DNA of 64,000 bases from an uncultured Prevotellaceae bacterium (GCA_900315075.1 OMXV01000007.1:62001-126000); one strand, 5' to 3'. Positions 53,646 through 62,275 are shown, counted from the stretch's first letter. The notes: generated from the sequence alone by a model not told the origin. A program made the numbers and translations.

Positions 53646-54719
53646 ATGTCCAAATCTCAAAGACTTCTATCCCTTGACATCCTCCGCGGCCTGACCGTGG
53701 CGGGGATGATTCTTGTCAACAACGGTTTCGGGGAGTCGTTCCATCCCCTGCAACACTCCAAATGGAATGGAATGACTCCGTGCGACCTCGTGTTTCCTTT
53801 CTTCCTCTTTATCATGGGTGTTTCCACCTACCTCTCGCTGTCGAAATACAATTTCCAGATGTCGGGAGCTGTGATCAGGAAAATTGTCAAACGCACTGTG
53901 CTACTTTTCCTCATCGGTTTGTTTATCAACTGGTTCCATTACGCTATAAAGGGCGACCTAATGTGTTTTGATCACCTTCGTGTCTGGGCGGTGCTACAAC
54001 GTATCGCGCTCTGCTATGGCATCGTATCGGTGTTGGCGCTCACCATCAATCATCGCTACATCCTCCATGTCGTGGCTTTCCTGCTCATCGGCTATGGTCT
54101 CCTTCTGTGGTTTGGTAACGGTTATGCGCAGGATTCGTCCAACATTCTTGCACAAGTAGATAATTGGCTCTTCAGGCGTGAGCATCTTTATCAGAAGAGT
54201 CCTATCGACCCAGAGGGGCTGGTGGGTACAATCTCTTCTGTAGCCCATACATTGATAGGTTTTTATTGTGGTATGATGCTCAAAAAGGCTAAAAATGTAG
54301 ATGGGAAGGTATCCGCCTTTTTGCTCGCCGGTGCCATCTTAGTGATTGGTGGTTATTTGCTTTCTTTCCTCTTACCGCTTAATAAACGCATTTGGAGTCC
54401 CAGTTATGTGCTGATGACTTGCGGACTGGCAGCATTGTTACAAGGCATCCTCATGTATGTTATCGATGTTCAGGGAAAGAAAAAATGGTGCACATTCTTT
54501 CACGTTTTTGGCGTCAATCCGCTGTTTCTTTATGCTTCCAGCGAAATTCTTTCTATCCTTTTGGGACATATCGGTGTCAGCGATTGGGTATATGAGCGCA
54601 TCCATGGTCTAATTCCTTCTCTCCAGTGGGCTTCGCTCGCCTATGCCATCTATTTCGTCCTCTTGAACTTCATCCTTGGGTACATTCTTTTCAAACGAAA
54701 GATTTATATCAAACTTTAA
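53646..54719 (+). CDS. HGSNAT-like membrane acetyltransferase (DUF5009 group)
   Basis: A 357-residue inner-membrane protein with about ten predicted transmembrane helices. The N-terminal LSLDILRGLTVAGMILVNNG and HSKWNGMTPCDLVFPFFLFIMGVS match heparan-alpha-glucosaminide N-acetyltransferase, including the catalytic-type His (H37). The family moves acetyl groups across a membrane onto a sugar amine. Next to GH89, it may N-acetylate glucosamine residues before or after alpha-GlcNAc release, or act on another acyl acceptor; bacterial members are poorly defined. The frame starts after a C-rich repeat and a strong terminator follows. Confidence 0.85.
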   Translation: MSKSQRLLSLDILRGLTVAGMILVNNGFGESFHPLQHSKWNGMTPCDLVFPFFLFIMGVSTYLSLSKYNFQMSGAVIRKIVKRTVLLFLIGLFINWFHYAIKGDLMCFDHLRVWAVLQRIALCYGIVSVLALTINHRYILHVVAFLLIGYGLLLWFGNGYAQDSSNILAQVDNWLFRREHLYQKSPIDPEGLVGTISSVAHTLIGFYCGMMLKKAKNVDGKVSAFLLAGAILVIGGYLLSFLLPLNKRIWSPSYVLMTCGLAALLQGILMYVIDVQGKKKWCTFFHVFGVNPLFLYASSEILSILLGHIGVSDWVYERIHGLIPSLQWASLAYAIYFVLLNFILGYILFKRKIYIKL

Positions 54720-54836
54720 TTTCCCAGAAGATGTCAATGTTGTCTCGATGTTGAAAGTATGAAAAGTTATTCAATGAAAAAAAGAGATATACGAAAAACT
54801 GAAGAATTCCACCAAAATTTGTATAATAAATTGATT

Positions 54837-54874
54837 TTCACACTATCTTTTCTTGGTAGTGTGAATTTTTTTTT
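54837..54874 (+). terminator. Rho-independent terminator upstream of the ompA-like gene
   Basis: TTCACACTA (54837-54845) and TAGTGTGAA (54857-54865) form the stem, extended by two pairs, and nine T residues follow. It likely ends the transcript of the acetyltransferase gene. Confidence 0.9.
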
Positions 54875-54875
54875 A

Positions 54876-54883
54876 TTACTTTG
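54876..54883 (+). promoter_or_regulatory. Possible -7 box of the ompA-like gene
   Basis: TTACTTTG directly after the terminator T-run is a one-base variant of TAnnTTTG. TTGG at 54853-54856 is about 20 bp upstream. The ATG at 54969 is 85 bp downstream. Confidence 0.4.
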
Positions 54884-54968
54884 CGGTCGATAGTATCTAT
54901 CGGGGATAGGCGTGACTTCAATAAGCATATCTCTGCCTTGTATGGAATACTCTAAAAAACATATCGAT

Positions 54969-56075
54969 ATGAAAAAATTATTCTTATTACTTGCCGCAGC
55001 CGCAATGACATTTTCGGTTTCTGCACAAACCGTCGAGGAGAGCAATTCAGCCGACAATGTATATATAGGCATCTATGGCGGTGTAGCCACAAAAGTCACA
55101 GGAGTGAAGTGGCTGGATAATCTGAATCCCAATGCGAGTCTGAGAATAGGAAGATGGTTTACACCTGTATTCGGCCTCGCTGTGGATGGAACGGCATATT
55201 TTAATAATAAGCCATATCTATCGACAGGTACTGTCGTATGCGCCTCTAATGTGTCATTGCTTGGTACTGTCAATCTCACCAACTGGTTTGGTGGATACAA
55301 AGGTGAGCCAAGGTGCTTTGAGGTGGCTGCCTTCTATGGGTTAGGATGGGGACATTTGTTCACTTCCAAGCACGACCTCTATGAGCCTACCAACAGAATG
55401 ACATCAAAGGCCGGCGTTGACCTTACTTTCAACTTCGGCTCGAAAAAGCAATGGCAGTTTGTTGTGGAACCTTCTTTCACATGGGCGTTCCTTGGGCAGA
55501 AACAGCAGCCTGGAATTCAGGACCCACACGGCTTGTCGTGGAGTGCTGAACAACCACGCTACAATATCAACAATGGTATTGTGCAGTTGAATGCTGGTTT
55601 TGTTTATAAATTCGGGAATTCCAACGGTACGCACAACTTCAAGATTGCAGGAATTGCTGACAACGATGAAATCAGCCGTCTTAATGGCATCATCAACGAA
55701 TTGCGTGCTGAACTAGCTCAGAAACCCAAGGAAGTGGTCAAGGAGGTCGTAAAAGAAGTGGTCAAGGAAGTAAAAGTTCCAGGCAAAGAAGTGAAGGTGG
55801 AGAACCTTGTCTTTGTCACCTTCGCACAAGGAAAGTCAGAACTCACGCCTGATGCCAAGAAGGCTCTCAACGACGTGAAAGCCGGAGCACATGTGCAGAT
55901 TGTAGGTACTGCATCGCCCGAAGGTAATCCAGAGGCCAACCAGAAACTATCACAGGCACGTGCCGATGTGGTGGCCGACTACCTGCGTGACCGTGGCGTT
56001 ATCATCGACGAAGCTACTGGCAAGGGCGTACAAGGCACCACCTCCAACCGCCTCGCCATTGTGTATGTGAAGTAG
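54969..56075 (+). CDS. OmpA-family outer-membrane protein
   Basis: A 368-residue outer-membrane protein: signal peptide (site near SVSAQ, about 20), an eight-strand-type barrel (about 28-225), a linker NDEISRLNGIINELRAELAQ with a charged KEVVKEVVKEV segment, and a C-terminal OmpA-like domain (about 275-368). The diaminopimelate-binding Asp of the usual GxTD motif is replaced (GTASPEG), while the Arg in LSQARADVV remains. The linker closely resembles that of the SusC-OmpA fusion. I chose ATG 54969 because an upstream in-frame start at 54912 places 19 residues before the signal peptide. Confidence 0.9.
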   Translation: MKKLFLLLAAAAMTFSVSAQTVEESNSADNVYIGIYGGVATKVTGVKWLDNLNPNASLRIGRWFTPVFGLAVDGTAYFNNKPYLSTGTVVCASNVSLLGTVNLTNWFGGYKGEPRCFEVAAFYGLGWGHLFTSKHDLYEPTNRMTSKAGVDLTFNFGSKKQWQFVVEPSFTWAFLGQKQQPGIQDPHGLSWSAEQPRYNINNGIVQLNAGFVYKFGNSNGTHNFKIAGIADNDEISRLNGIINELRAELAQKPKEVVKEVVKEVVKEVKVPGKEVKVENLVFVTFAQGKSELTPDAKKALNDVKAGAHVQIVGTASPEGNPEANQKLSQARADVVADYLRDRGVIIDEATGKGVQGTTSNRLAIVYVK

Positions 56076-56147
56076 TTAGATTTTAGTAGTTAGAAGTTAG
56101 TGGTTAAAAGTCATTACCTCTTACTTCTTGACATAGATACAGAGACA

Positions 56148-56180
56148 TAGGTTCTTCCCATGCCTCTGTATTTGTGATTT
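56148..56180 (+). terminator. Imperfect hairpin after the ompA-like gene
   Basis: ATACAGAG...CATAGG pairs with CCATGCCTCTGTAT around a short loop, with one mismatch and a bulge. The stem is similar in words to the 820-855 hairpin (ACAGAG, CTCTGT). Confidence 0.5.
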
Positions 56181-56223
56181 TAAAACAGTATTCATTATTC
56201 TTTTATTTATCTATTCGAGCGAT

Positions 56224-56988
56224 ATGGATTCAAACGTTATTCTAAGTGAAAATGGTGAAATTCTAAAAGGGTTGAAAACCGTTCAAGTCTTATCAGTAGA
56301 AATTCCTGAGACAGTCAAAGTGATAGGAGAAGGTGCTTTGGAATATTGTTATGCAATTCAATCTATTCACATCCCTGATTCCGTTGTTGAAATAGGGGAT
56401 TGCGCATTTTCGAATTGCGATGATTTAACTCATGTTGATATGTCTGATTCGGTAAAACAGATTGGAGCGTACGCTTTTAGTGACTGCTACAAACTGATGC
56501 GTCTAGACCTTCCAGGTTCCATCACTGAAATCAGTGACGGCCTATTTTGTGGCTGCTCTTCACTCCAGTTCGTTGACATACCCAAAAATGTTACCAGAAT
56601 TGGTAGTAAAGCATTCTATGGATGCGACGAGCTCAAATTTATTTTATTACCACCTGCCTTAACAGTAATAGAAGATAATGCATTTAGCGATTGTGGCTAC
56701 CTGTCGTCTGTTTTCATTCCAGATACTGTTACAAAAATAGGAGAAAACGCATTCTCTGGCTGTGAATTAATACAACAAATATGGATTCGGTTAGACAATC
56801 CAGAAGCTATCATGATAGGAGAGGATGCTTTTGAGGATGGTGTCGTCTCCGACTGTGTACTTTATGTCCCATCAGGTACTGAAGAACTGTATCAAAAACA
56901 CCCAGTTTTCGGTAAGTTCAATCATATAGAAATAGAAGCTGAGGAAAAATTCATGCCCTTTTTATTACAGCAATTAGGTCTCATTTGA
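56224..56988 (+). CDS. Leucine-rich repeat protein (BspA type) without a signal peptide
   Basis: A 254-residue protein made almost wholly of seven to eight 23-residue BspA-like repeats with the pattern I-x-x-x-A-F-x-x-C-x-x-L-x-x-V-x-I-P-x-x-V-x-x-I, from about residue 30 to 220, capped by DCVLYVPSGTEELYQKHPVFGKF. BspA-type proteins are usually secreted adhesins, but this one begins MDSNVILSENGEILKG with no hydrophobic segment. It may be cytoplasmic, a fragment that lost its signal, or exported by another route. The gene is richer in A and T than its neighbours, which hints at transfer. Partner unknown. Confidence 0.8.
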   Translation: MDSNVILSENGEILKGLKTVQVLSVEIPETVKVIGEGALEYCYAIQSIHIPDSVVEIGDCAFSNCDDLTHVDMSDSVKQIGAYAFSDCYKLMRLDLPGSITEISDGLFCGCSSLQFVDIPKNVTRIGSKAFYGCDELKFILLPPALTVIEDNAFSDCGYLSSVFIPDTVTKIGENAFSGCELIQQIWIRLDNPEAIMIGEDAFEDGVVSDCVLYVPSGTEELYQKHPVFGKFNHIEIEAEEKFMPFLLQQLGLI

Positions 56989-57014
56989 CATACTATCCTT
57001 CTATGTGATTTATT

Positions 57015-57051
57015 AATACGAAGCATTCAAATCACATGAATGCTTCGTATT
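57015..57051 (+). terminator. Terminator-like hairpin after the LRR gene
   Basis: Arms 57015-57029 and 57037-57051 pair perfectly over 15 bp with a 7-nt loop and are followed by TGTCGGTTTTG. It separates the LRR gene from the ilv operon. Confidence 0.8.
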
Positions 57052-57127
57052 TGTCGGTTTTGCTTACGATTTGTCACATCAAGGTAAAAATTCACGTTGA
57101 TTTGTTGGCTATTCCTTAAAAACTGAC

Positions 57128-57135
57128 TACCTTTG
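57128..57135 (+). promoter_or_regulatory. Likely -7 box of the ilv operon
   Basis: TACCTTTG followed by C lies 85 bp before the ilvD ATG; TTG at 57105-57107, 20 bp upstream, could be the -33 element. The leader contains GTTGAC-type repeat words (57155-57184). I see no leader peptide rich in Ile, Leu or Val. Confidence 0.55.
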
Positions 57136-57220
57136 CAAATTCAAAGAGAAAATGAGTTGACAAGTAAACACGTTGACGAGTTGACTCGGAATTTGTCCAA
57201 TCTCCATAAATAAACAACAA

Positions 57221-59026
57221 ATGAAACATCAACTTCGAAGCGCTGTATGTACCGAAGGCCGGAAAATGGCTGGAGCAAGAGCCTTGTGGGTGGCTGCCGG
57301 TATGAAACATGAGCAATTTGGAAAACCCATAATTGCCATTGTCAATTCTTTCACACAGTTTGTGCCTGGTCATACACATTTACACGAGATAGGACAAATT
57401 GTGAAACAAGAAATCGAAAGCCTTGGGTGCTATGCGGCCGAATTCAATACTATTGCCATCGACGACGGTATCGCCATGGGACATGACGGAATGCTTTATT
57501 CGTTGCCATCGCGTGATATTATTGCCGACTCAGTGGAGTACATGGTTAATGCCCATAAGGCCGATGCTATGATTTGTATCTCCAACTGCGATAAGGTGAC
57601 ACCTGGCATGCTTATGGCAGCCATGCGACTGAATATACCAGCAGTGTTTTGTAGTGGAGGACCTATGGAGGCTGGACGTTGGCGCGGTGAGAATGCCGAC
57701 TTGGTCACTGCTATGGTCAAGGGCGCAGACCCCTCTGAGAGTGATGAAGCCATACGTGAGTTGGAACAGTGTGCCTGCCCTGGTTGTGGTAGTTGCTCGG
57801 GAATGTTCACTGCAAATTCAATGAACTCCCTCACCGAGGCTATCGGCTTGTCGCTTCCTGGAAATGGAACTGTTTTGGCTACACATGAGAACCGCGTGCG
57901 CTTGTTCCGTGACGCAGCCCGACTGGTTGTGGAGAATGCCATAAATTATTATGAGAATGGCGACGAAAGCGTATTGCCACGCTCTATTGCCACGCGTGAG
58001 GCTTTTCTCAATGCAATGACACTCGATATTGCTATGGGTGGCTCCACAAACACGGTGCTCCACCTTCTGGCTGTAGCACAGGAGGCGGGTGTTGATTTCA
58101 AGATGAGTGACATCGATGCCTTGAGTCGCCAGGTACCTTGCCTTTGTAAGTTAGCCCCCAATACTCAGAAATACAGTGTTCAGGAATGTAACTGCGCAGG
58201 AGGTATTTTAGGCATTATGCGTGAGTTGGACAAGGGCGGACTGATATTTAATGAGTCCATACGTGTGGATGGTCTTACCATCGGCGATGCCATGAATAAA
58301 TATGATATCACAGGAGGAGAGGGCATTGATGATGAGGCTCTTCGTATCTATAAAAGTGCTCCAGGCGGGCGATTCTCAACGAAAATGGGTTCGCAGAACG
58401 CCGAATGGCCAACTCTTGATACAGACCGTGCAAATGGATGTATTCGCGACATCGAGCATGCTTATACCAAGGATGGTGGACTGGCTGTGCTCTTTGGCAA
58501 TATCGCACAGGATGGTTGCGTAGTGAAAACAGCCGGTGTTGATGAAAGTCTGTGGCATTTCGAAGGACCGGCTGTGGTCTTCGACTCTCAGGAGGATGCA
58601 TGTGATGGAATACTTGGTGGAAAAGTGAAAAAAGGCGACTGCGTGGTTATTACCCATGAAGGTCCGAAAGGCGGCCCAGGTATGCAGGAGATGCTCTATC
58701 CCACGTCGTACATCAAGTCTATGCACATGGGTAAGGAGTGTGCACTTATTACGGATGGCCGATTCTCCGGTGGAACGTCAGGCTTGAGTATTGGACACAT
58801 CTCTCCTGAGGCTGCCTCTGGTGGAAATATTGGTAAAATTGTTGATGGCGACATCATCGTTATAGATATACCAAGTAGGACAATCAATGTGAAACTTACC
58901 GAAGAGGAATTGAATGCACGTCCTCAGCAGCCACTCAGAAGAAACCGTGTGGTGACTAAGGCACTTAGAGCATATGCACAGAGTGTCAGCTCAGCTGACA
59001 AGGGTGGTGTGCGCATCATTGAATAA
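57221..59026 (+). CDS. ilvD: Dihydroxy-acid dehydratase
   Basis: IlvD dehydrates 2,3-dihydroxy-isovalerate and -methylvalerate in valine and isoleucine synthesis. The 601-residue protein has the iron-sulphur and active-site motifs [12 protein letters not shown] and [22 protein letters not shown], the metal-binding [11 protein letters not shown] segment, and [10 protein letters not shown]-type C-terminal [17 protein letters not shown]. It opens [23 protein letters not shown], standard for Bacteroidales. It leads the operon ilvD-ilvB-ilvN-thioesterase-ilvC, 11 bp from ilvB. Confidence 0.97.
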   Translation: MKHQLRSAVCTEGRKMAGARALWVAAGMKHEQFGKPIIAIVNSFTQFVPGHTHLHEIGQIVKQEIESLGCYAAEFNTIAIDDGIAMGHDGMLYSLPSRDIIADSVEYMVNAHKADAMICISNCDKVTPGMLMAAMRLNIPAVFCSGGPMEAGRWRGENADLVTAMVKGADPSESDEAIRELEQCACPGCGSCSGMFTANSMNSLTEAIGLSLPGNGTVLATHENRVRLFRDAARLVVENAINYYENGDESVLPRSIATREAFLNAMTLDIAMGGSTNTVLHLLAVAQEAGVDFKMSDIDALSRQVPCLCKLAPNTQKYSVQECNCAGGILGIMRELDKGGLIFNESIRVDGLTIGDAMNKYDITGGEGIDDEALRIYKSAPGGRFSTKMGSQNAEWPTLDTDRANGCIRDIEHAYTKDGGLAVLFGNIAQDGCVVKTAGVDESLWHFEGPAVVFDSQEDACDGILGGKVKKGDCVVITHEGPKGGPGMQEMLYPTSYIKSMHMGKECALITDGRFSGGTSGLSIGHISPEAASGGNIGKIVDGDIIVIDIPSRTINVKLTEEELNARPQQPLRRNRVVTKALRAYAQSVSSADKGGVRIIE

Positions 59027-59037
59027 CAATAGCGAAA

Positions 59038-60744
59038 ATGAAAGAGACTATAACTGGTGCGGAGGCATTGATGAAATCCTTGGAATCCGAGGGGGTGAAA
59101 ACCATCTTCGGGTATCCAGGTGGTGCCATTATGCCGGTCTATGATGCACTCTATGACTATACCCGTGGCGAGAAGAAAGCCTTTGAACATATACTTGTAC
59201 GACACGAACAGTCGGCTGTACACGCTGCACAGGGATTCGCACGGGTGAGTGGACAGGTTGGAGTTTGCTTGGTGACAAGTGGACCTGGAGCCACCAACAC
59301 ACTCACGGGCGTGGCAGATGCCATGATGGACTCTACACCCATCGTGGTGATTGCAGGACAAGTGGGTGTGGCAGCATTAGGAACAGATGCTTTCCAGGAG
59401 GTGGACCTTGTAGGCGTGGCGCAACCAATATCCAAATGGAGCTATCAGATACGTAGGCCAGAGGATGTGGCTTGGGCTGTCAGCAGGGCTTTTTTCATCG
59501 CTCGGAGCGGAAGACCAGGACCAGTGGTGCTCGACTTCCCCAAAAATGCACAAGTCCATACTACTGAATGGGAACCCCAAAAGGTGGATTTCGTGCGTAG
59601 TTACGTGCCCTTCCCAAAGCTTGATGAGATAGCCGTGCAACAGGCGGCAGAACTTATCAATAATGCCAAACGACCATTAGCGCTTGTGGGGCAGGGTGTA
59701 GAACTGGCTGGAGCCAACCAAGAACTGATGGATTTCCTTGAGCGTTCCGACATACCAGCAGGGCGTACGATGTTGGGATTGTCGGCATTGCCTACGGATC
59801 ATCCGCTCAATGTGGGTATGTTGGGAATGCATGGCAATTTGGCACCCAATATCAAGGAGCAGGAGTGTGATGTGCTCATCGCTATCGGCATGAGATTCAG
59901 TGACCGTGTCACGGGAAATACTGCGACATACGCCAAGCAGGCAAAAATCATCCATCTCGATATCGATAGATCTGAAATCAACAAAAATGTGCATGCCGAT
60001 GTAGCGGTAGTAGCCAACTGTAAAGAGTCGCTTCCTGCTATCACAGCATTGCTAAAGAAAGGCGATCACAGAGAGTGGAGAGAGAGTTTCTTGCCTTTGG
60101 CTCAGAAAGAACAAGAGCAAGTCATTGAACCAGCTATTCATCCATCGGAGGGGCCGCTGCTCATGGGTGAGGTGGTAAATGCTGTGGCTGAGGCTACCGG
60201 TGGAGAGGCCATCCTCGTTACCGATGTAGGACAAAACCAACTCTTTGCATGCCGCTATTTCAAATACCGCCACCCTAAGAGCATCGTCACCAGTGGAGGA
60301 TTGGGAACCATGGGCTTTTCAATCCCTGCGGCTATAGGGGCAGTCTTTGGCATTGGCGACCGTCAGGTGTGTGCCTTCATGGGTGATGGTGGACTACAAA
60401 TGACCATCCAGGAGTTGGGGACTATTATGGAACACAAATTGCCCGTGAAAATGATTTTGCTCAATAACAATTATCTGGGCAATGTGAGACAGTGGCAAGA
60501 TATGTTCTTCAATCGCAGGAAGTCGTTTACAAGAATGATGAATCCTGACTATTCCAAGATACTCGCAGGTTATGGAATTCCATATCGTGTGGTCATTGAA
60601 AGAGATTCTTTGAAAGAGGCTATCAGCGAAATGCTCAGTGCAAAGGGTCCTTTCCTACTGGAATGTGCCATCAAAGACGATGATGACGTACTGCCAATGA
60701 CACCACCAGGAAAGAATGTCGATGAAATGATGCTCGAAATTTGA
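59038..60744 (+). CDS. ilvB: Acetolactate synthase, catalytic subunit
   Basis: The thiamine-diphosphate enzyme joins two pyruvates, or pyruvate and 2-oxobutyrate, in the first common step of branched-chain amino acid synthesis. The 568-residue protein has FGYPGGAIMPVYDAL, the catalytic-type Glu in RHEQSAVHAAQGFAR, and the thiamine-diphosphate motif GDGGLQMTIQELGTIMEHKLPVK...NNNYLGNVRQWQ. It is followed after 8 bp by the regulatory subunit gene. It depends on the cofactor whose last synthetic enzyme, ThiL, is also in the window. Confidence 0.97.
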   Translation: MKETITGAEALMKSLESEGVKTIFGYPGGAIMPVYDALYDYTRGEKKAFEHILVRHEQSAVHAAQGFARVSGQVGVCLVTSGPGATNTLTGVADAMMDSTPIVVIAGQVGVAALGTDAFQEVDLVGVAQPISKWSYQIRRPEDVAWAVSRAFFIARSGRPGPVVLDFPKNAQVHTTEWEPQKVDFVRSYVPFPKLDEIAVQQAAELINNAKRPLALVGQGVELAGANQELMDFLERSDIPAGRTMLGLSALPTDHPLNVGMLGMHGNLAPNIKEQECDVLIAIGMRFSDRVTGNTATYAKQAKIIHLDIDRSEINKNVHADVAVVANCKESLPAITALLKKGDHREWRESFLPLAQKEQEQVIEPAIHPSEGPLLMGEVVNAVAEATGGEAILVTDVGQNQLFACRYFKYRHPKSIVTSGGLGTMGFSIPAAIGAVFGIGDRQVCAFMGDGGLQMTIQELGTIMEHKLPVKMILLNNNYLGNVRQWQDMFFNRRKSFTRMMNPDYSKILAGYGIPYRVVIERDSLKEAISEMLSAKGPFLLECAIKDDDDVLPMTPPGKNVDEMMLEI

Positions 60745-60752
60745 TTGTAATT

Positions 60753-61313
60753 ATGAACAACGATAATAAAACCCTATATACCCTGTTGGTCTATTCAGAG
60801 AATATCGCTGGTGTCCTCAACCAGATTACGGCTGTCTTCACACGGAGGCAGGTGAATATTGAAAGCCTCAATGTGTCGGCTTCCAGTATCGAGGGGGTAC
60901 ATAAATACACCATCACGGCATGGAGCGACCCCGACCAGATTGAGAAAATCACCCGACAGATAGAGAAAAAAATCGACGTGGTGAAGGCTAAGTTCTATAC
61001 CGATGACCAACTGTTTATTCGCGAGACAGGATTATATAAACTCTCTACCCAGCCAGTTTTGGAAAATCCCGAGGTGTCGCGTATCATACGTCGTTATGAC
61101 GCAAAGATTACGGAGGTAAATCCCACATACGTAGCGGTAATGAAAAGTGGAAGAACTGAAGATATTGTTGCTATGTATCTCGCTCTCAATGAATTTGGAT
61201 GTGTATTGCAATATACAAGAAGCGGGCGTATCGCTATTACAAGGAGCACAGAAGAGGAGGTGAGTGCTTTCCTTGAACAACAAGAAAAGGATTATCAGAA
61301 TGCAAACAATTGA
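60753..61313 (+). CDS. ilvN: Acetolactate synthase, regulatory subunit
   Basis: The small subunit carries an N-terminal ACT domain (about 6-80: YTLLVYSENIAGVLNQITAVFTRRQVNIESLNVS) that binds valine for feedback control, and a C-terminal ALS_ss domain. From ATG 60753 it has 186 residues; a TTG at 60741 would overlap the ilvB stop and is less likely. Its last 14 bases overlap the start of the thioesterase gene, which implies translational coupling. Confidence 0.93.
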   Translation: MNNDNKTLYTLLVYSENIAGVLNQITAVFTRRQVNIESLNVSASSIEGVHKYTITAWSDPDQIEKITRQIEKKIDVVKAKFYTDDQLFIRETGLYKLSTQPVLENPEVSRIIRRYDAKITEVNPTYVAVMKSGRTEDIVAMYLALNEFGCVLQYTRSGRIAITRSTEEEVSAFLEQQEKDYQNANN

Positions 61314-62070
61314 CTTACCTAAGATAGGCTCATACGAGTTTCTTGCAGAGCCTTTTCACTGTGATTTCAATAGCCGACTGTTCATGGGGCACTTGGGAAA
61401 CCACCTGCTCAATGCCGCGGATTTCCATTCTCATGACAGAGGATTTGGTATGACATACTTGAACACCATCCAACGTACATGGGTGCTCTCACGGTTGGCC
61501 ATCGAGATGGAGGAAATGCCGCCTGCCTACGCAAAGTTCAAGGTCGATACATGGGTGGAGAGTGCATTGAGGTTCTTTACCAATCGTAATTTCAAAGTAT
61601 ATGACCCAGAAAGTGGAAAAGTTTATGGATATGGACGTTCTATCTGGGCGATGATCGACACGGTGACAAGACAGCCAGCCAATCTCTTTGAAATCAAAGA
61701 CGGTTCGCTGCTGAACTTTGTCGAAAAAGAGGCCGCTTGTCCTATTGCCAAAGGGTCGAGAGTGCGAATGCCTGAGGAGGCTGAATTCATTACTGAGTTC
61801 ATTGCACATTATTCCGATATTGATGTCAATGGACACATCAACAGTGTGAAGTACATCGACCACATGATGGATATCTTCCCCTTGGAATGGTACAGTGAAC
61901 ACACTATCCATCGATTTGAAGTGGCGTATGTGGCTGAAGCTCATTGTGGTGACCGCATCCGTGTCTATCGCCATACCGAGGATGGCCTCTCGCATATGAT
62001 TAGACTGTCAAAGGTTAACGCTGATGGTAGCGAACATGAAATATGTCGTGGATTGGCAGCATTTATATGA
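61300..62070 (+). CDS. Acyl-ACP thioesterase (FatA/FatB-like)
   Basis: A 256-residue cytoplasmic protein of the hotdog-fold acyl-ACP thioesterase family, which release fatty acids from acyl carrier protein. It has two hotdog halves; the first has MTYLNTIQRTWVLSRLAIEM, and the second carries the active-site-like HYSDIDVNGHINSVKYIDHMMD (Asp, Asn, His). I chose ATG 61300 (MQTIDLPKIG); the frame is open from 61264 but that start lies deep inside ilvN. Its place in the ilv operon fits a link between branched-chain precursors and branched fatty acids. Confidence 0.9.
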   Translation: MQTIDLPKIGSYEFLAEPFHCDFNSRLFMGHLGNHLLNAADFHSHDRGFGMTYLNTIQRTWVLSRLAIEMEEMPPAYAKFKVDTWVESALRFFTNRNFKVYDPESGKVYGYGRSIWAMIDTVTRQPANLFEIKDGSLLNFVEKEAACPIAKGSRVRMPEEAEFITEFIAHYSDIDVNGHINSVKYIDHMMDIFPLEWYSEHTIHRFEVAYVAEAHCGDRIRVYRHTEDGLSHMIRLSKVNADGSEHEICRGLAAFI

Positions 62071-62084
62071 GGTTATAAGTTTAT

Positions 62085-62250
62085 GAGGTTAAGAGGTTAT
62101 GAGGTTATGAGGTGAAATGTGATATGAGGGCATGTAATCTCACCTTAAAACCTACGAGCACAGCGACCTTAAAACCCTAAAACCTGTAAGCGCAGCGACC
62201 TTACAACTCAAAACCTGCAAGCGTAGTGACCTTAAAACCCTAAAATATTA
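62085..62250. repeat. Tandem intergenic repeats before ilvC
   Basis: 62085-62115 consists of TTATGAGG words. 62142-62250 holds about three and a half tandem copies (starts 62142, 62166, 62198, 62229) of a 24-32 bp unit built from ACCTTAAAAC, an AAACCTGYAAGC word and GCAGCG. A single copy of the same unit is at 10668-10710. The region interrupts the ilv operon, and ilvC may still be co-transcribed. Confidence 0.8.
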
Positions 62251-62275
62251 ATTCACTTAAAATATAAAAACAATT

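Noticed and set aside
51230-54719. Heparan sulphate degradation locus
   Set aside because: GH89 and an HGSNAT-like gene are present, but there is no heparinase (PL12, PL13, PL15, PL21), sulfatase or GH88, so the full pathway is not supported.
61264-61299. Upstream start of the thioesterase gene
   Set aside because: It lies well inside ilvN and adds residues not seen at the start of this family; ATG 61300 fits.
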